Assembly: GCA_014803435.1 (NCBI GenBank)
Contig: JACYFD010000003.1
Span: 510,159-574,158, forward strand
Length of the DNA stretch: 64,000 nt
Origin: Cellulosimicrobium terreum
GTDB lineage: Bacteria > Actinomycetota > Actinomycetes > Actinomycetales > Cellulomonadaceae
Reading direction: 5' to 3'
Below, piece by piece: positions 26,120-35,701 of the stretch. Position 1 is the first letter of the stretch. Each line of letters begins with the position of its first letter. The notes below the pieces were generated by a model. It had not been told where the DNA came from, made no database searches, and saw nothing but the letters and a program-made list of their open reading frames with translations. The position numbers were made by a program, and so were the translations under genes.

Positions 26120-28552
26120 ATGGCCACTCCCACGCCCGGACGGTCCGCGACGTTCAGCGACACGTTGCGCGCGAGCGACGACGCGCGCCTCGTCGCGCTG
26201 ATGACGCGGCGGCCGGACCTGGCGTCGCCGTCGCCGTCGACCCTCCTGTCGCTCGCCGCGCGCGCGTCGAGCCGCTCCAGCCTCGAACGCGTGCTGGCGG
26301 GGCTCAGCGCGTTCGACCTGCAGGTCCTCGAGTCCGTCCTCGTCCTCGACCCGGTGCGCGGCCCGGTGACGTCCCACGACGTCGCGGGGGTGCTCGGGCT
26401 CACCGACGCACCGGGTGTCGAGGAGGTCGCGCGTGTGCTCGACCTCCTCGCGGAGGCCGCGCTCGTCTGGGAGCCGGAGAGCGCGCAGCCCACGGCCCTG
26501 CGGCCCGCGCCCGGCCTCGCCGAGATCCTCGGGCCCTACCCGGCAGGGCTCGGCCCGGCCGCAGGTCTCGCGCCCGACGACGTCCGGGTCGCACCGCTCG
26601 CGCCCGACGCACCGGCGGGGGCGTCGGCCGTCCTCGACGCGCTCACGTGGGGCCCGCCGGTGGGGGTCGTGCCCCGTGCGGACCCGGTGGCCCGCCGGGC
26701 GGTCGCCTGGCTCGTCGACCGCCGGTACCTGACGGCGACGGACGAGCGCCACGTCGTGCTGCCGCGCGAGGTCGGGCTGGCGCTGCGCGGCGGTCGCACG
26801 CACCGTGACGTCCGCCCGACGGCGCCCGTGCCCGACGCCCGCGAGGTCCCCGCCGCGACCGTGGACGCCGAGTCGGCGAGCGCCGGGCTCGAGATCGTGC
26901 GGCTCGTCGCCCGGGTCGTCACCACCTGGCAGGAGTCCGGGCCGGGCGTGCTCCGCTCCGGCGGGCTCGGGGTGCGCGACCTGCGCCGGACCGCGACGAC
27001 GCTCGAGGTCGACGACGCCACGGCCGCCGCCGTCGTCGAGCTCGCCGCCGCGGCGGGCCTGGTGGCCGACGACCGCGACGACCCGCCGACGTTCACCCCG
27101 ACCACGGCGGCCGAGGACTGGCTCGACGACGACCTGGGCGACCGGTGGGCGACGCTCGCGCGCGGCTGGTGGCGCTCGCGGCGCACGCCCTGGCTCGTGG
27201 GGAGCCGCGACGAGAAGGGCGGTCTGCGCGCCGCGCTCGACCCGGAGCTGTGGCGGCCCTGGGTCCCGCGCCTGCGCGCCACCGTCCTCGACGTGCTCGC
27301 CGCCACGCCGGGTCGCGGTCCGGGCGCGGGGGACGTCGTCGAGGTCCTGCGCTGGCGCACGCCGCGCTCGGTCCCGCCCGAGCAGGCCGTCACCGGGTTG
27401 CTGCGCGAGGCCGCGCTGCTGGGCGTCACGGGCGCCGGGGCGCTGTCCGCGCCGGGTCGCGCGCTGCTCGGGCAGGGCACGGACCGGGCCGTCGACCTCG
27501 CCGCCACGTTCGAGTCGGTCCTGCCACCCGAGGTCGACGACCTCCTGCTGCAGGGCGACCTCACCGGGATCGTCCCCGGGCGACCGTCGGGTGCGCTGGG
27601 GCGGCTCCTGGAGGTCGCTGCCGACGTCGAGTCGCGCGGCGCGGCGACGACCGTCCGGTTCACGGGAGAGTCGGTCGTGCGCGCGCTCGACCACGGACGT
27701 ACCGCGGACGATCTCCTCGCCGCGCTCGCGACGCACTCGCGCACGCCCGTCCCCCAGCCGCTCGAGTACCTCGTGCGCGACGCCGCGCGTCGCCACGGGC
27801 GTGTGCGCGTCGGCACGGCGTCGAGCTACGTGCGCGCGGAGGACCCGGCCCTGCTCGCCGGGCTCGTCGAGACGTCGGCGCTGCGCCACCTGGGTCTCGT
27901 CCGGATCGCACCGACCGTGCTCGTCGCGGCCGTCCCCGCGGGCGAGCTCCAGGCCGCGCTGCGCGAGCGTGGCGTGGTGTCCGCGGTGGAGGGTCCGGAC
28001 GGGCGGGTCGTCGTGCCCGACACGGGCCGTCGGCGACCGGTCCCCGGCACCCCCGGCCGCGTGGTCGTGGGACGACGACGGACCCGCCCCGGTCACGGCG
28101 TCGGGCCCGACGACGCCGGGCCCGGGGACCGCGCGAACGAGCCGGAGTCGGCGCGACGGTACGCCGAGCTCGTCGCGCGGCTGCGCGCGGCGGCGTCGTC
28201 CTCGGAGCCGTCGGTGCCTGCCGAGCCGTCGACCGGGCCGTCGTCCGGGCCCACGGTCGCCGCCGTCCCGTCGGTCGACGGCGACCCGCGCACGGCGGGC
28301 CCGGCGCGCGGCGGCGGAACAACCGACCCGCCGTCGGCGTTGGGGCTCCTGCGCGAGGCGATCGCCGACGGGACCACGGTGTGGCTCGAGGTCGTAGGGC
28401 AGGCCGGTACCCCGGCGCGTCGGCTCGTGCGCCCGCTGACGCTCGACGCCGGGAGGCTGCGCGCGCTGGACCCGGCGCGCGACGCGGAGCTCACGGTGGC
28501 GGTGCACCGCATCGCGTCCGTGACGCCCGCCGCGGCCGTTCCGGCCGACTGA
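26120..28552 (+). CDS. Helicase-associated (XPB/Ssl2-like) domain protein
   Basis: 810 residues without helicase motifs of its own. The N-terminus FSDTLRASDDARLVALMTRR, with further helical repeats (SLERVLAGLSAFDLQVLESV), and the C-terminal LVRPLTLDAGRLRALDP segment match the helicase-associated family encoded next to XPB in actinobacteria. It probably partners or regulates that helicase. A Pro/Ser/Ala-rich linker lies around residues 660-740. The ATG at 26120 is preferred over an in-frame ATG at 26060 that falls inside the 68-bp repeat. XPB follows 67 nt downstream. Confidence 0.8.
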   Translation: MATPTPGRSATFSDTLRASDDARLVALMTRRPDLASPSPSTLLSLAARASSRSSLERVLAGLSAFDLQVLESVLVLDPVRGPVTSHDVAGVLGLTDAPGVEEVARVLDLLAEAALVWEPESAQPTALRPAPGLAEILGPYPAGLGPAAGLAPDDVRVAPLAPDAPAGASAVLDALTWGPPVGVVPRADPVARRAVAWLVDRRYLTATDERHVVLPREVGLALRGGRTHRDVRPTAPVPDAREVPAATVDAESASAGLEIVRLVARVVTTWQESGPGVLRSGGLGVRDLRRTATTLEVDDATAAAVVELAAAAGLVADDRDDPPTFTPTTAAEDWLDDDLGDRWATLARGWWRSRRTPWLVGSRDEKGGLRAALDPELWRPWVPRLRATVLDVLAATPGRGPGAGDVVEVLRWRTPRSVPPEQAVTGLLREAALLGVTGAGALSAPGRALLGQGTDRAVDLAATFESVLPPEVDDLLLQGDLTGIVPGRPSGALGRLLEVAADVESRGAATTVRFTGESVVRALDHGRTADDLLAALATHSRTPVPQPLEYLVRDAARRHGRVRVGTASSYVRAEDPALLAGLVETSALRHLGLVRIAPTVLVAAVPAGELQAALRERGVVSAVEGPDGRVVVPDTGRRRPVPGTPGRVVVGRRRTRPGHGVGPDDAGPGDRANEPESARRYAELVARLRAAASSSEPSVPAEPSTGPSSGPTVAAVPSVDGDPRTAGPARGGGTTDPPSALGLLREAIADGTTVWLEVVGQAGTPARRLVRPLTLDAGRLRALDPARDAELTVAVHRIASVTPAAAVPAD

Positions 28553-28619
28553 CCACGTCCCACCCCGCGCGACCACCGTCCCACCCGGCAAGTCCCGGCA
28601 CGTCCCGGCAAGGAGATGC

Positions 28620-30299
28620 ATGACCGACGGCCCTCTCATCGTCCAGAGCGACAAGTCGCTGCTCCTCGAGGTCGACCACCCGCGGGCCGGCGACGCACGT
28701 CGCGCCATCGCGCCGTTCGCCGAGCTGGAGCGCGCGCCCGAGCACGTGCACACGTACCGGCTCACGCCGCTCGGCCTGTGGAACGCGCGGGCCGCCGGCC
28801 ACGACGCCGAGCAGGTCGTGAGCACGCTCATCGAGTACTCGCGCTACCCGGTGCCGCACGCGCTGCTCGTCGACGTCGCGGAGACGATGTCGCGCTACGG
28901 GCGGCTCACGCTCTCGCAGCACCCGACGCACGGGCTGGTCCTCGAGGCGACGGACCGCGCGGTGCTCGCCGAGGTGCTCAAGTCGAAGCGGACCGCGGGT
29001 CTCGTGGGCGAGCGCGTGGACGACATGACGGTGGTGGTCCACCCGTCCGAGCGGGGCCACCTCAAGCAGGTGCTGGTCAAGCTCGGCTGGCCGGCCGAGG
29101 ACCTCGCGGGGTACGTCGACGGCGAGAAGCACGAGATCTCGCTCAGCCCGACGACGCCGTCGCGGGAAGAGGGCGAGGACCCGAAGCCGTGGGAGATGCG
29201 GCCCTACCAGTCCCAGGCGGTCGACGGGTTCTGGCACGGCGGGAGCGGCGTCGTCGTGCTGCCGTGCGGTGCCGGGAAGACGATCGTGGGTGCCGGTGCG
29301 ATGGCGAAGAGCGGGACGACGACGCTCATCCTGGTGACGAACACGGTGAGCGCGCGCCAGTGGCGCGACGAGCTCGTGCGCCGCACGTCGCTCACCGAGG
29401 ACGAGATCGGCGAGTACTCGGGCGCGCGCAAGGAGATCAAGCCGGTCACCATCGCGACGTACCAGGTGCTCACGACCAAGCGGAAGGGCGTCTACACGCA
29501 CCTCGAGCTGCTCGACGCGCGCGACTGGGGCCTCGTCGTGTACGACGAGGTGCACCTGCTGCCCGCGCCGATCTTCCGCATGACGGCGGACCTGCAGGCG
29601 CGGCGCCGGCTCGGCCTGACCGCGACGCTCGTGCGCGAGGACGGGCGCGAGGACGAGGTGTTCTCGCTGATCGGCCCCAAGCGGTACGACGCCCCGTGGA
29701 AGGACATCGAGGCGCAGGGCTACATCGCGCCTGCGGACTGCGTCGAGGTGCGCCTCACGCTGCCCGAGTCCGACCGCATGACGTACGCGGTCGCGGAGCC
29801 GGAGGACAAGTACCGGCTGGCGGCGACGGCGACGGGCAAGAACCGCGTGGTCGAGCAGATCGTCGCGCAGCACCCGGACGACCAGGTGCTCGTGATCGGT
29901 CAGTACCTGGACCAGCTGGAGGAGCTGAGCAACCACCTCGACGCGCCCCTCATCACGGGCGCGACGACGGTGCGCGAGCGCCAGCGCCTGTTCGAGGCGT
30001 TCCGGTCGGGCGAGATCTCGCGGCTCGTGGTGAGCAAGGTCGCGAACTTCTCGATCGACCTGCCGGAGGCGTCGGTCGCGATCCAGGTGTCGGGCTCGTT
30101 CGGCTCGCGCCAGGAGGAGGCGCAGCGGCTCGGCCGTGTCATGCGGCCGAAGGCCGACGGGCGCACGGCGCACTTCTACGCCGTCGTCGCGCGCGACACG
30201 GTGGACCAGGACTTCGCCGCTCACCGGCAGCGCTTCCTCGCCGAGCAGGGGTACGCGTATCGCATCGTGGACGCCGAGGACCTGGTCGCCGAGGCCTGA
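28620..30299 (+). CDS. XPB-type DNA repair helicase
   Basis: 559 residues, superfamily 2 helicase. After an N-terminal DNA-damage-recognition-like region (1-190): motif Q/I area MRPYQSQAVDGFWHGGSGVV and PCGAGKT (about 216-222), the DEVH box in VVYDEVHLLPAP (about 309), the RED element in TATLVREDGREDEVF typical of XPB, motif V/VI SKVANFSIDLPEA and EAQRLGRVMRPK. It unwinds DNA 3' to 5', with presumed repair or transcription-coupled roles in bacteria. AGGAG is 4 nt before the ATG. A terminator follows the stop. Confidence 0.93.
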   Translation: MTDGPLIVQSDKSLLLEVDHPRAGDARRAIAPFAELERAPEHVHTYRLTPLGLWNARAAGHDAEQVVSTLIEYSRYPVPHALLVDVAETMSRYGRLTLSQHPTHGLVLEATDRAVLAEVLKSKRTAGLVGERVDDMTVVVHPSERGHLKQVLVKLGWPAEDLAGYVDGEKHEISLSPTTPSREEGEDPKPWEMRPYQSQAVDGFWHGGSGVVVLPCGAGKTIVGAGAMAKSGTTTLILVTNTVSARQWRDELVRRTSLTEDEIGEYSGARKEIKPVTIATYQVLTTKRKGVYTHLELLDARDWGLVVYDEVHLLPAPIFRMTADLQARRRLGLTATLVREDGREDEVFSLIGPKRYDAPWKDIEAQGYIAPADCVEVRLTLPESDRMTYAVAEPEDKYRLAATATGKNRVVEQIVAQHPDDQVLVIGQYLDQLEELSNHLDAPLITGATTVRERQRLFEAFRSGEISRLVVSKVANFSIDLPEASVAIQVSGSFGSRQEEAQRLGRVMRPKADGRTAHFYAVVARDTVDQDFAAHRQRFLAEQGYAYRIVDAEDLVAEA

Positions 30300-30302
30300 T
30301 CG

Positions 30303-30333
30303 CGCGGGGCCGACGCACGTCGTCGGCCCCGCG
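30303..30333 (+). terminator. Terminator after the XPB helicase gene
   Basis: A 13-bp perfect stem (30303-30315 with 30321-30333, core GCGGGGCCGACG) around a 5-nt loop, starting 4 nt after the stop codon. Confidence 0.85.
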
Positions 30334-30392
30334 GATCGTTGCGAGCGCAGGGCGGTACCGCTTTCCGGGAACGGCCGGTCCGACCGTGGGCG

Positions 30393-30428
30393 TGGGAACG
30401 CTCTCACCATCCCGCGAGAGCGCTCCTA
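30393..30428. promoter_or_regulatory. Two CebR/LacI-like operator boxes
   Basis: TGGGAACGCTCTCA (30393-30406) matches the palindrome TGGGAGCGCTCCCA of cello-oligosaccharide repressors (CebR/CelR) at 12 of 14 positions. CGAGAGCGCTCCTA (30415-30428) matches at 11 of 14. Their centres are 22 bp apart, about two helical turns. TAGAAT at 30427-30432 is a possible -10 overlapping the second box. They precede the secreted beta-helix gene. Confidence 0.6.
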
Positions 30429-30539
30429 GAATTTGCTGACAAGGCAGTCAGTGATCGCCTATGCTCCCCGCACCGGCGCGATGTCGCACCGGTGCCGGCG
30501 CGACGAGCGCCGGGTCATTGTTCGAAGGAGAGCACCCAC

Positions 30540-32762
30540 GTGACCCTCTCGACCCGAGACGAGCACCCCACCGCGGGACGTCCGCGCGGCCGCGGGCACC
30601 GCATCCGCGCGGCCGCCGCCGCGACGAGCGCCGTCGCCGTCGCCCTGACCGGCGTCGCGATCGCCGGCCCGGCGAACGCCGCACCGTCCGACCCCGACCT
30701 CGGCCCCAACGTCACCTTCATCGACGAGTCCTGGTCGGTCGACGAGATCAACACGTACCTCGCGTCGATCAACGACGAGGCGGAGTTCAGCCAGAACCGG
30801 CACGCCGTGTTCTTCGAGCCCGGCACCTACGGCTCCGCGGCAGGCCAGGACAACCCGGCCACGGCCACCGGCATCGTCAACCAGGAGATCGGCTACTACA
30901 CCGCGATCGCCGGGCTCGGCGCTCAGCCCGGAGACGTGCTGATCAACGGCGCACTGAGCGTGCAGCCGGTCGTGACCTGCCCCAACAACCCGTGGTCCTG
31001 CCAGGACCCGGGCTCCCTCACGCGCTTCTGGCGCTCGCTCAGCAACGTCGCGATCAACCCGATCCAGCGGCCCGTGGACGAGGACATCACCCGGCCGTTC
31101 CCCGCGGGTTCGACGGCCGCGCACCAGATGCGCTTCGCGGTCTCGCAGGCCGCGCCGATGCGTCGCGTCGACATCCGCGGCGACCTGACGGTCTTCGGCG
31201 CCTACGGCGAGTACGCGTCCGGCGGCTACCTGGCGAACTCGCGCGTCACCGGGACGCTCGTCACCGGCTCGCAGCAGCAGTGGTTCACGCGCAACTCCGA
31301 GGTCGGCACCTGGGACGGCGGCGTGTGGAACATGGTGTTCGCGGGCGTCGAGGGCGCGCCTGCGACCGACTTCGGCCCGAAGGGCGACGGCACCGTCGGC
31401 GTCAAGACGACGCTGGACGAGACCCCCGTCAGCCGTGAGGCGCCGTTCCTCTTCCGCGACGGCGAGGACCTCGCGGTGTTCGTCCCGAACGCGCACACCG
31501 ACACCCGCGGCGTCGACTGGTCCACCGACGCGGACGCCGGCACGACGCACGGCCTCGACGAGTTCTACATCGCGCACGAGGGCGACTCCGCGGCCGAGAT
31601 CAACACCGCCCTCGCGAGCGGCAAGAACCTGCTCCTGACCCCCGGCGTCTACCAGCTCGACGAGGCGATCCAGGTCGACCGCGCCGACACCGTCGTCCTC
31701 GGCCTCGGGTACGCCTCGCTCGCCCCCACGGCGGGGACCGCGGCGCTCGAGATCGGCGACGTCGCCGGCGTGAAGGTCGCCGGCATCACCGTCGACGCCG
31801 GTGCCCAGAGCTCCGACGTCCTCGTGCGAGTCGGTCCGGCGGACGCGCACGAGAGCGACGCAGCGGACCCGACGACGCTCACCGACGTGTTCGTGCGCAT
31901 CGGCGGCCCCTGGGTCGGCAAGGCCACCACGAGCATCGAGGTCAACAGCGACCACACGCTGCTCGACCACATCTGGGCGTGGCGCGGCGACCACGGGAAC
32001 GGCATCGGCTGGGACCAGAACACCGGTGCCCACGGCGTCGTCGTCAACGGCGACGACGTGATCGCGACCGGGCTGTTCGTCGAGCACTACCAGGAGAACC
32101 AGACGATCTGGAACGGCGAGCGCGGCCGCACGATCTTCTACCAGAGCGAGATCCCCTACGACGTGCCGAACCAGGCCGCGTTCATGGACGGCGACCGCCT
32201 GGGCTGGGCGTCGTACCGCGTGGGCGACCAGGTGCAGACGCACGACGCCGTCGGGATGGGCGTCTACTCGTTCTTCAACCAGGGCGTCGACGTCCGCGTC
32301 GAGAGCGGCGTCCAGGCGCCCGTGCGGGCCGGGGTGACGTTCCGGTCGATGACGAGCGTCTTCCTCAACGGCTCCGGCGGGGTCAACCACGTCATCAACG
32401 ACACCGGGGAGCCCGCCGTCGGCAGCTTCGCCTCCCCGCAGGTGGTCTCCTACCCGACGGACCTCCCCGTCGGGCCCGAGGTGACCGTCGAGACGTCGAG
32501 CCGGTGCCTCGCCGGCAAGGCGTACGTCGCGGTGCGCGCGACCAACGCGTCCGCCGTGCCGGTCGACGTCACGCTCACGACGCCCTACGGGACGCGCACC
32601 GTCGCGGGCGTCGCGCCCGGGTCGAACGCGTACCAGTCGTTCGCGGCGCGCGCGACGAGCGTGCCCGACGGCGCGGCAGCCGTCAGCGCCACGGGCGACC
32701 TGGGCTCCGGCTCGGTGACGACCGACGTCAGCTCGCCGTACGCGACGGTCGCCTGCGGCTGA
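30540..32762 (+). CDS. Secreted two-domain right-handed beta-helix protein (pectate-lyase/GH55-like fold)
   Basis: 740 residues. An export signal with basic start and cleavage after ANA (about residue 47) is followed by two beta-helix halves. The first opens GPNVTFIDESWSVDEINTYL and includes HAVFFEPGTYGSAAGQDN and GYYTAIAGLGAQPGDVLING. The second starts near EFYIAHEGDSAAEINTALAS with LLLTPGVYQLDEAIQVDRAD. The layout recalls GH55-type exo-glucanases, but I cannot place a catalytic residue. A final domain of about 90 residues with two cysteines may aid substrate or wall binding. The GTG at 30540 has AAGGAG upstream. CebR-like boxes suggest sugar-responsive expression. Confidence 0.75.
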   Translation: MTLSTRDEHPTAGRPRGRGHRIRAAAAATSAVAVALTGVAIAGPANAAPSDPDLGPNVTFIDESWSVDEINTYLASINDEAEFSQNRHAVFFEPGTYGSAAGQDNPATATGIVNQEIGYYTAIAGLGAQPGDVLINGALSVQPVVTCPNNPWSCQDPGSLTRFWRSLSNVAINPIQRPVDEDITRPFPAGSTAAHQMRFAVSQAAPMRRVDIRGDLTVFGAYGEYASGGYLANSRVTGTLVTGSQQQWFTRNSEVGTWDGGVWNMVFAGVEGAPATDFGPKGDGTVGVKTTLDETPVSREAPFLFRDGEDLAVFVPNAHTDTRGVDWSTDADAGTTHGLDEFYIAHEGDSAAEINTALASGKNLLLTPGVYQLDEAIQVDRADTVVLGLGYASLAPTAGTAALEIGDVAGVKVAGITVDAGAQSSDVLVRVGPADAHESDAADPTTLTDVFVRIGGPWVGKATTSIEVNSDHTLLDHIWAWRGDHGNGIGWDQNTGAHGVVVNGDDVIATGLFVEHYQENQTIWNGERGRTIFYQSEIPYDVPNQAAFMDGDRLGWASYRVGDQVQTHDAVGMGVYSFFNQGVDVRVESGVQAPVRAGVTFRSMTSVFLNGSGGVNHVINDTGEPAVGSFASPQVVSYPTDLPVGPEVTVETSSRCLAGKAYVAVRATNASAVPVDVTLTTPYGTRTVAGVAPGSNAYQSFAARATSVPDGAAAVSATGDLGSGSVTTDVSSPYATVACG

Positions 32763-32772
32763 TCAGCACCCT

Positions 32773-32811
32773 GACGAGGCCCGTCTCCCCCGCGGGGAGG
32801 CGGGCCTCGTC
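32773..32811 (+). terminator. Terminator after the beta-helix gene
   Basis: A continuous 18-bp stem (32773-32790 with 32794-32811, one G-T pair) around a 3-nt loop, starting 11 nt past the stop codon. Confidence 0.88.
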
Positions 32812-32851
32812 GCGTGCGCTCGTCTTGCGGGCACGGTGTCGGTGGTGGAGC

Positions 32852-34858
32852 ATGCGGCGCGTGCGCACCACCGGCAGACCGACCCGCGGGACGGGACGCG
32901 GACGCGCCCTGCGGGCCGTCGGGGCGCTGGCCCTGCTGGCCGCCGTGGGAGGTCCTGTCGCCCTGCCCGACGCCGCGTCGGCCGTCCCGCCGGACGGCGT
33001 CGCCCGATCCGTCGCCGCGTCCGTGACCGACCCGGGCGGCGTGCTCGGCGACCGCGCGGACGCGGTGCACGACGCGCTCGCCCGCGTGGAGCGTGACACC
33101 GACGTGCGTCTGCTCGTCGTCCTGGTCCCGACGTTCGACGGCATGGACGGCGTCGACTGGGCGAACGCGACCGCGTCCGCCTCCGGGCTGGGCACCGACG
33201 ACCTGCTGCTCGCGATCGCGACCGACGAGGACCGGCACGGGCTGTCCGCCGACACGAGCGGCGGTCTCGACGCCGACGACCTCGAGCACGTCCGTCTCGC
33301 CGTCGTCGGCCCGCTGCAGGAGCGTGACTGGGCGGGCGCCGTGATCGCCGCCGCAGACGCGATCCGCACCGTGTCCGGCAGCGGGCCCGGTGTCCCCCAG
33401 GCAGTGCTCGTGGGCGCCGGGGCGGTGCTGCTCGCCCTCGTCGCCGCCGGTGTCCTCATGGCACGCCGGGGTCGACCGCGCGGCACCGGGCACGGGGGTC
33501 GTACGGACCGGGCAGCACGGGGCACGACGTCAGGCTCCGCGACCGCGACGCCCGAGCAGATCGAGACGCTGGAGGCGCGCGCCCGCGCCGCGTTCGTGTC
33601 CGCCGACGACGCGCTGCGAGCAGCCGCGGAGGAGGCCCCACCGGCGGCTGCAGGCCTGGAGCGCGGGGGCAGCCCTGGACCGTTCCTCGACGACCGCCTC
33701 GACGACCGCCTCGATGCCGTCCGCGCTCCGCTCGCCCGAGCCGCGGCGCTGCTGCGCGAGCCCGGACCAGGTACGGGTGCCCGGGCGCCGGACGCCGAGC
33801 CCCCGGGCGACCGGCTCGACGACCTCGCTCAGGTGGAGGACCTGTGCGCGGCCGCGACCGCGGCGCTCGCGCGCCGGGCCGCGGGCCGGCGCCTCCCGTC
33901 GGAGCACGAAGCCGACGCGCCGGACGACGTGGACGCCGCCGTCGCGGACGTCCTCGCCCGCGCCGCCGCGGCGCACGACACCGTGGCGGTGCTCGCGCTG
34001 ACGTACCACCCGGCTGCGTTCGCGCCGGTCGTGCACAACCCGGACCGCGCAGTCGCGCTCGCGACCGAGGCCCGGCGCCTGGCCGAGCAGGCCCGGGAGA
34101 CGCCGGTCAGGCGCGGCGCCGAGACCGGCGTCCCGCTCCGCGTCGCCAGGCGCGCGCTGGCGCAGGCGGACGTCCTGCTCGGCGCGGTCGTCAGGGCCGC
34201 GTTCGACCTCGGCACGACCGCCGCGGCCGTCCAGCGCGGCGTCCGCTCGCTCACCGCCGACATCGCGGATGCCGACCGACGAGCAGGCACCGGACCCGTC
34301 GCGCCGACCGCGCTCGCCGCCGCACGACAGACCCTCACCGAGGTGGGGTCCGTGAACGAGGTGAGCGACCCGACCCGGGCGCTCGAGCAGCTCGTCGCTG
34401 CCGAGGCAGCACTCGACACGGCGCTCCGCAGCGCGCGAGACCGGTCCGAGGACGCCGCGCGCACCAACGCCCTCCTGCGCGAGACGCTCGCGCACGCGCG
34501 CAGGCGGCTGACGGCGTCGGACGTGGTCCTCACGACGCGGCGCGGAGCCGTCGGGCCCGCGGCCCGCACGCGGTGGTGGGAGGCGTCGGACCTGTACGCG
34601 CAGGCGCTGGACGCGCGCACCACCGCCCCGCGCGAGTCGCTCGACGCAGCGTGCGGCGCCCTCGTCGCGGTCCGCGAGTCGCTGCGGCTCGCCGCCCTGG
34701 ACGTCGCACGGTGGGACGCTCGGGACGGGGAGCAGGAGGACCCGCCGCGCGACGCGCAGGTGCACGACGCGGCGGACGCCCTCGCGCTCGGGGGGATCCC
34801 GGGTCCGGCCGAGACTAGACCGCGACCGCGCGGCCCGCGGCGGCCCGCACCTGCGTGA
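32852..34858 (+). CDS. TPM-domain membrane protein
   Basis: 668 residues. The signal sequence (about 1-45, RAVGALALLAAVGGPVAL) is followed by a TPM domain at about 50-165 (VTDPGGVLGDRADAVHDALA and LLVVLVPTFDGMDGVDWAN). One membrane helix lies near 195 (AVLVGAGAVLLALVAAGVLM). The remaining 450 or so residues are cytoplasmic, Ala/Arg-rich and predicted largely helical, possibly coiled coil. TPM domains act in membrane-protein or photosystem quality control elsewhere; the role here is unknown. The ATG at 32852 has GGTGGTGGAG very close; a GTG at 32861 is the alternative. The 3' end overlaps the convergent amidotransferase gene by 44 nt. Confidence 0.82.
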   Translation: MRRVRTTGRPTRGTGRGRALRAVGALALLAAVGGPVALPDAASAVPPDGVARSVAASVTDPGGVLGDRADAVHDALARVERDTDVRLLVVLVPTFDGMDGVDWANATASASGLGTDDLLLAIATDEDRHGLSADTSGGLDADDLEHVRLAVVGPLQERDWAGAVIAAADAIRTVSGSGPGVPQAVLVGAGAVLLALVAAGVLMARRGRPRGTGHGGRTDRAARGTTSGSATATPEQIETLEARARAAFVSADDALRAAAEEAPPAAAGLERGGSPGPFLDDRLDDRLDAVRAPLARAAALLREPGPGTGARAPDAEPPGDRLDDLAQVEDLCAAATAALARRAAGRRLPSEHEADAPDDVDAAVADVLARAAAAHDTVAVLALTYHPAAFAPVVHNPDRAVALATEARRLAEQARETPVRRGAETGVPLRVARRALAQADVLLGAVVRAAFDLGTTAAAVQRGVRSLTADIADADRRAGTGPVAPTALAAARQTLTEVGSVNEVSDPTRALEQLVAAEAALDTALRSARDRSEDAARTNALLRETLAHARRRLTASDVVLTTRRGAVGPAARTRWWEASDLYAQALDARTTAPRESLDAACGALVAVRESLRLAALDVARWDARDGEQEDPPRDAQVHDAADALALGGIPGPAETRPRPRGPRRPAPA

Positions 34859-35555
34859 CGAACGCGCGGGCCAGGCGTGCGCTGCCCGCCGCGACGTCGT
34901 CGGCGTGCGCGTCGAGACCCGCGAGGACCTCAGCGGCGTCGACCGAGCTGTCGCCGTCGCACCAACCCTCGAGCATCTCCCGGGACGCCTCGGGGTGGAA
35001 CTGCACGCCGAGCGCCGAGCCCAGGCGGAACGCCTGGTAGGGGTACATGTTCGACGACGCGAGCCACACCGCGCCCGGCGGCAGGTCGACGATCGCGTCG
35101 GCGTGGGCGTTGACCACGTACCGCGTGGGGGCCTCGCCGCCCGCGAGCGCCCCGAGGACCGGGTCGGCCGCGGCCTCGTGGCGCCAGAACACGCACGTGG
35201 CGCCGAGCTCACGCCCCGGGGGCGGCGCGACCTCGACGGCTCCCCCGCCCGCGACGGCGAGCAGCTGGGCGCCCAGGCACACGGCGAGCGTGGGTACGCC
35301 CGACGTCGCGGCACCGGCCAGCAGGTCACGCACCGCCGGGAGCCAGGGTGCGCGGACCTCGTCGTGAGCGGTCATGCTGCCGCCGAGGACGACGAGGCCG
35401 TCGCCGACCTCGGACGCCGTGGGGACCGGGTCGCCGTCGTACGGGCGCACGACCGTGAGGTCGGCCCCGAGGAGGTCGGAGTAGGTGCCGAGCGGGCCGA
35501 GCGGGTCGTTCTGGACGACCGTCAGGCGGACCGCGGTCTCGTCGTTCGGGATCAC
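34815..35555 (-). CDS. Class I glutamine amidotransferase-like protein
   Basis: 246 residues. The nucleophile elbow AVCLGAQLLA carries the catalytic Cys, and GVQFHPEAS carries the His and Glu of the triad. LVVLGGSMTAHDEVRAPWLP is the family's N-terminal signature. Stand-alone members act as GMP-synthase-like or gamma-glutamyl-polyamine hydrolase-like enzymes; which applies is not decidable. The GTG at 35553-35555 is chosen, though a TTG at 35573 would add six residues, and neither has a strong ribosome site. Confidence 0.85.
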   Translation of the reverse strand: MIPNDETAVRLTVVQNDPLGPLGTYSDLLGADLTVVRPYDGDPVPTASEVGDGLVVLGGSMTAHDEVRAPWLPAVRDLLAGAATSGVPTLAVCLGAQLLAVAGGGAVEVAPPPGRELGATCVFWRHEAAADPVLGALAGGEAPTRYVVNAHADAIVDLPPGAVWLASSNMYPYQAFRLGSALGVQFHPEASREMLEGWCDGDSSVDAAEVLAGLDAHADDVAAGSARLARAFVTQVRAAAGRAVAV

Positions 35556-35612
35556 GACCGGAAAGGTACCCAACCCACCCCGGTACTGCGCAAGTTCCGC
35601 GGAGGGAGCTCG

Positions 35613-35650
35613 TGGAAGCTCTCACCCATCCGATCCGAGGAGCGCTCCGA
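35613..35650. promoter_or_regulatory. CebR-like box pair upstream of the CHRD gene
   Basis: GAGGAGCGCTCCGA (35637-35650) matches TGGGAGCGCTCCCA at 11 of 14. TGGAAGCTCTCA (35613-35624) is a shortened version of the left box at 30393. Order, orientation and flanks (CGTGG...GCTCTCACC...ATCC...GAGCGCTCC) match the beta-helix gene promoter, so both genes may answer to one regulator. Confidence 0.5.
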
Positions 35651-35701
35651 ACCACTCCCATGGCCGCGACGTACGCGGCCACGTCGAAGGGAGCATGACC
35701 C

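Noticed and set aside
31979-34858. A 959-residue frame upstream-extended from the TPM gene
   Set aside because: The first 290 residues are the antisense-like shadow of the beta-helix gene end and cross a strong terminator; the signal peptide begins at 32852.
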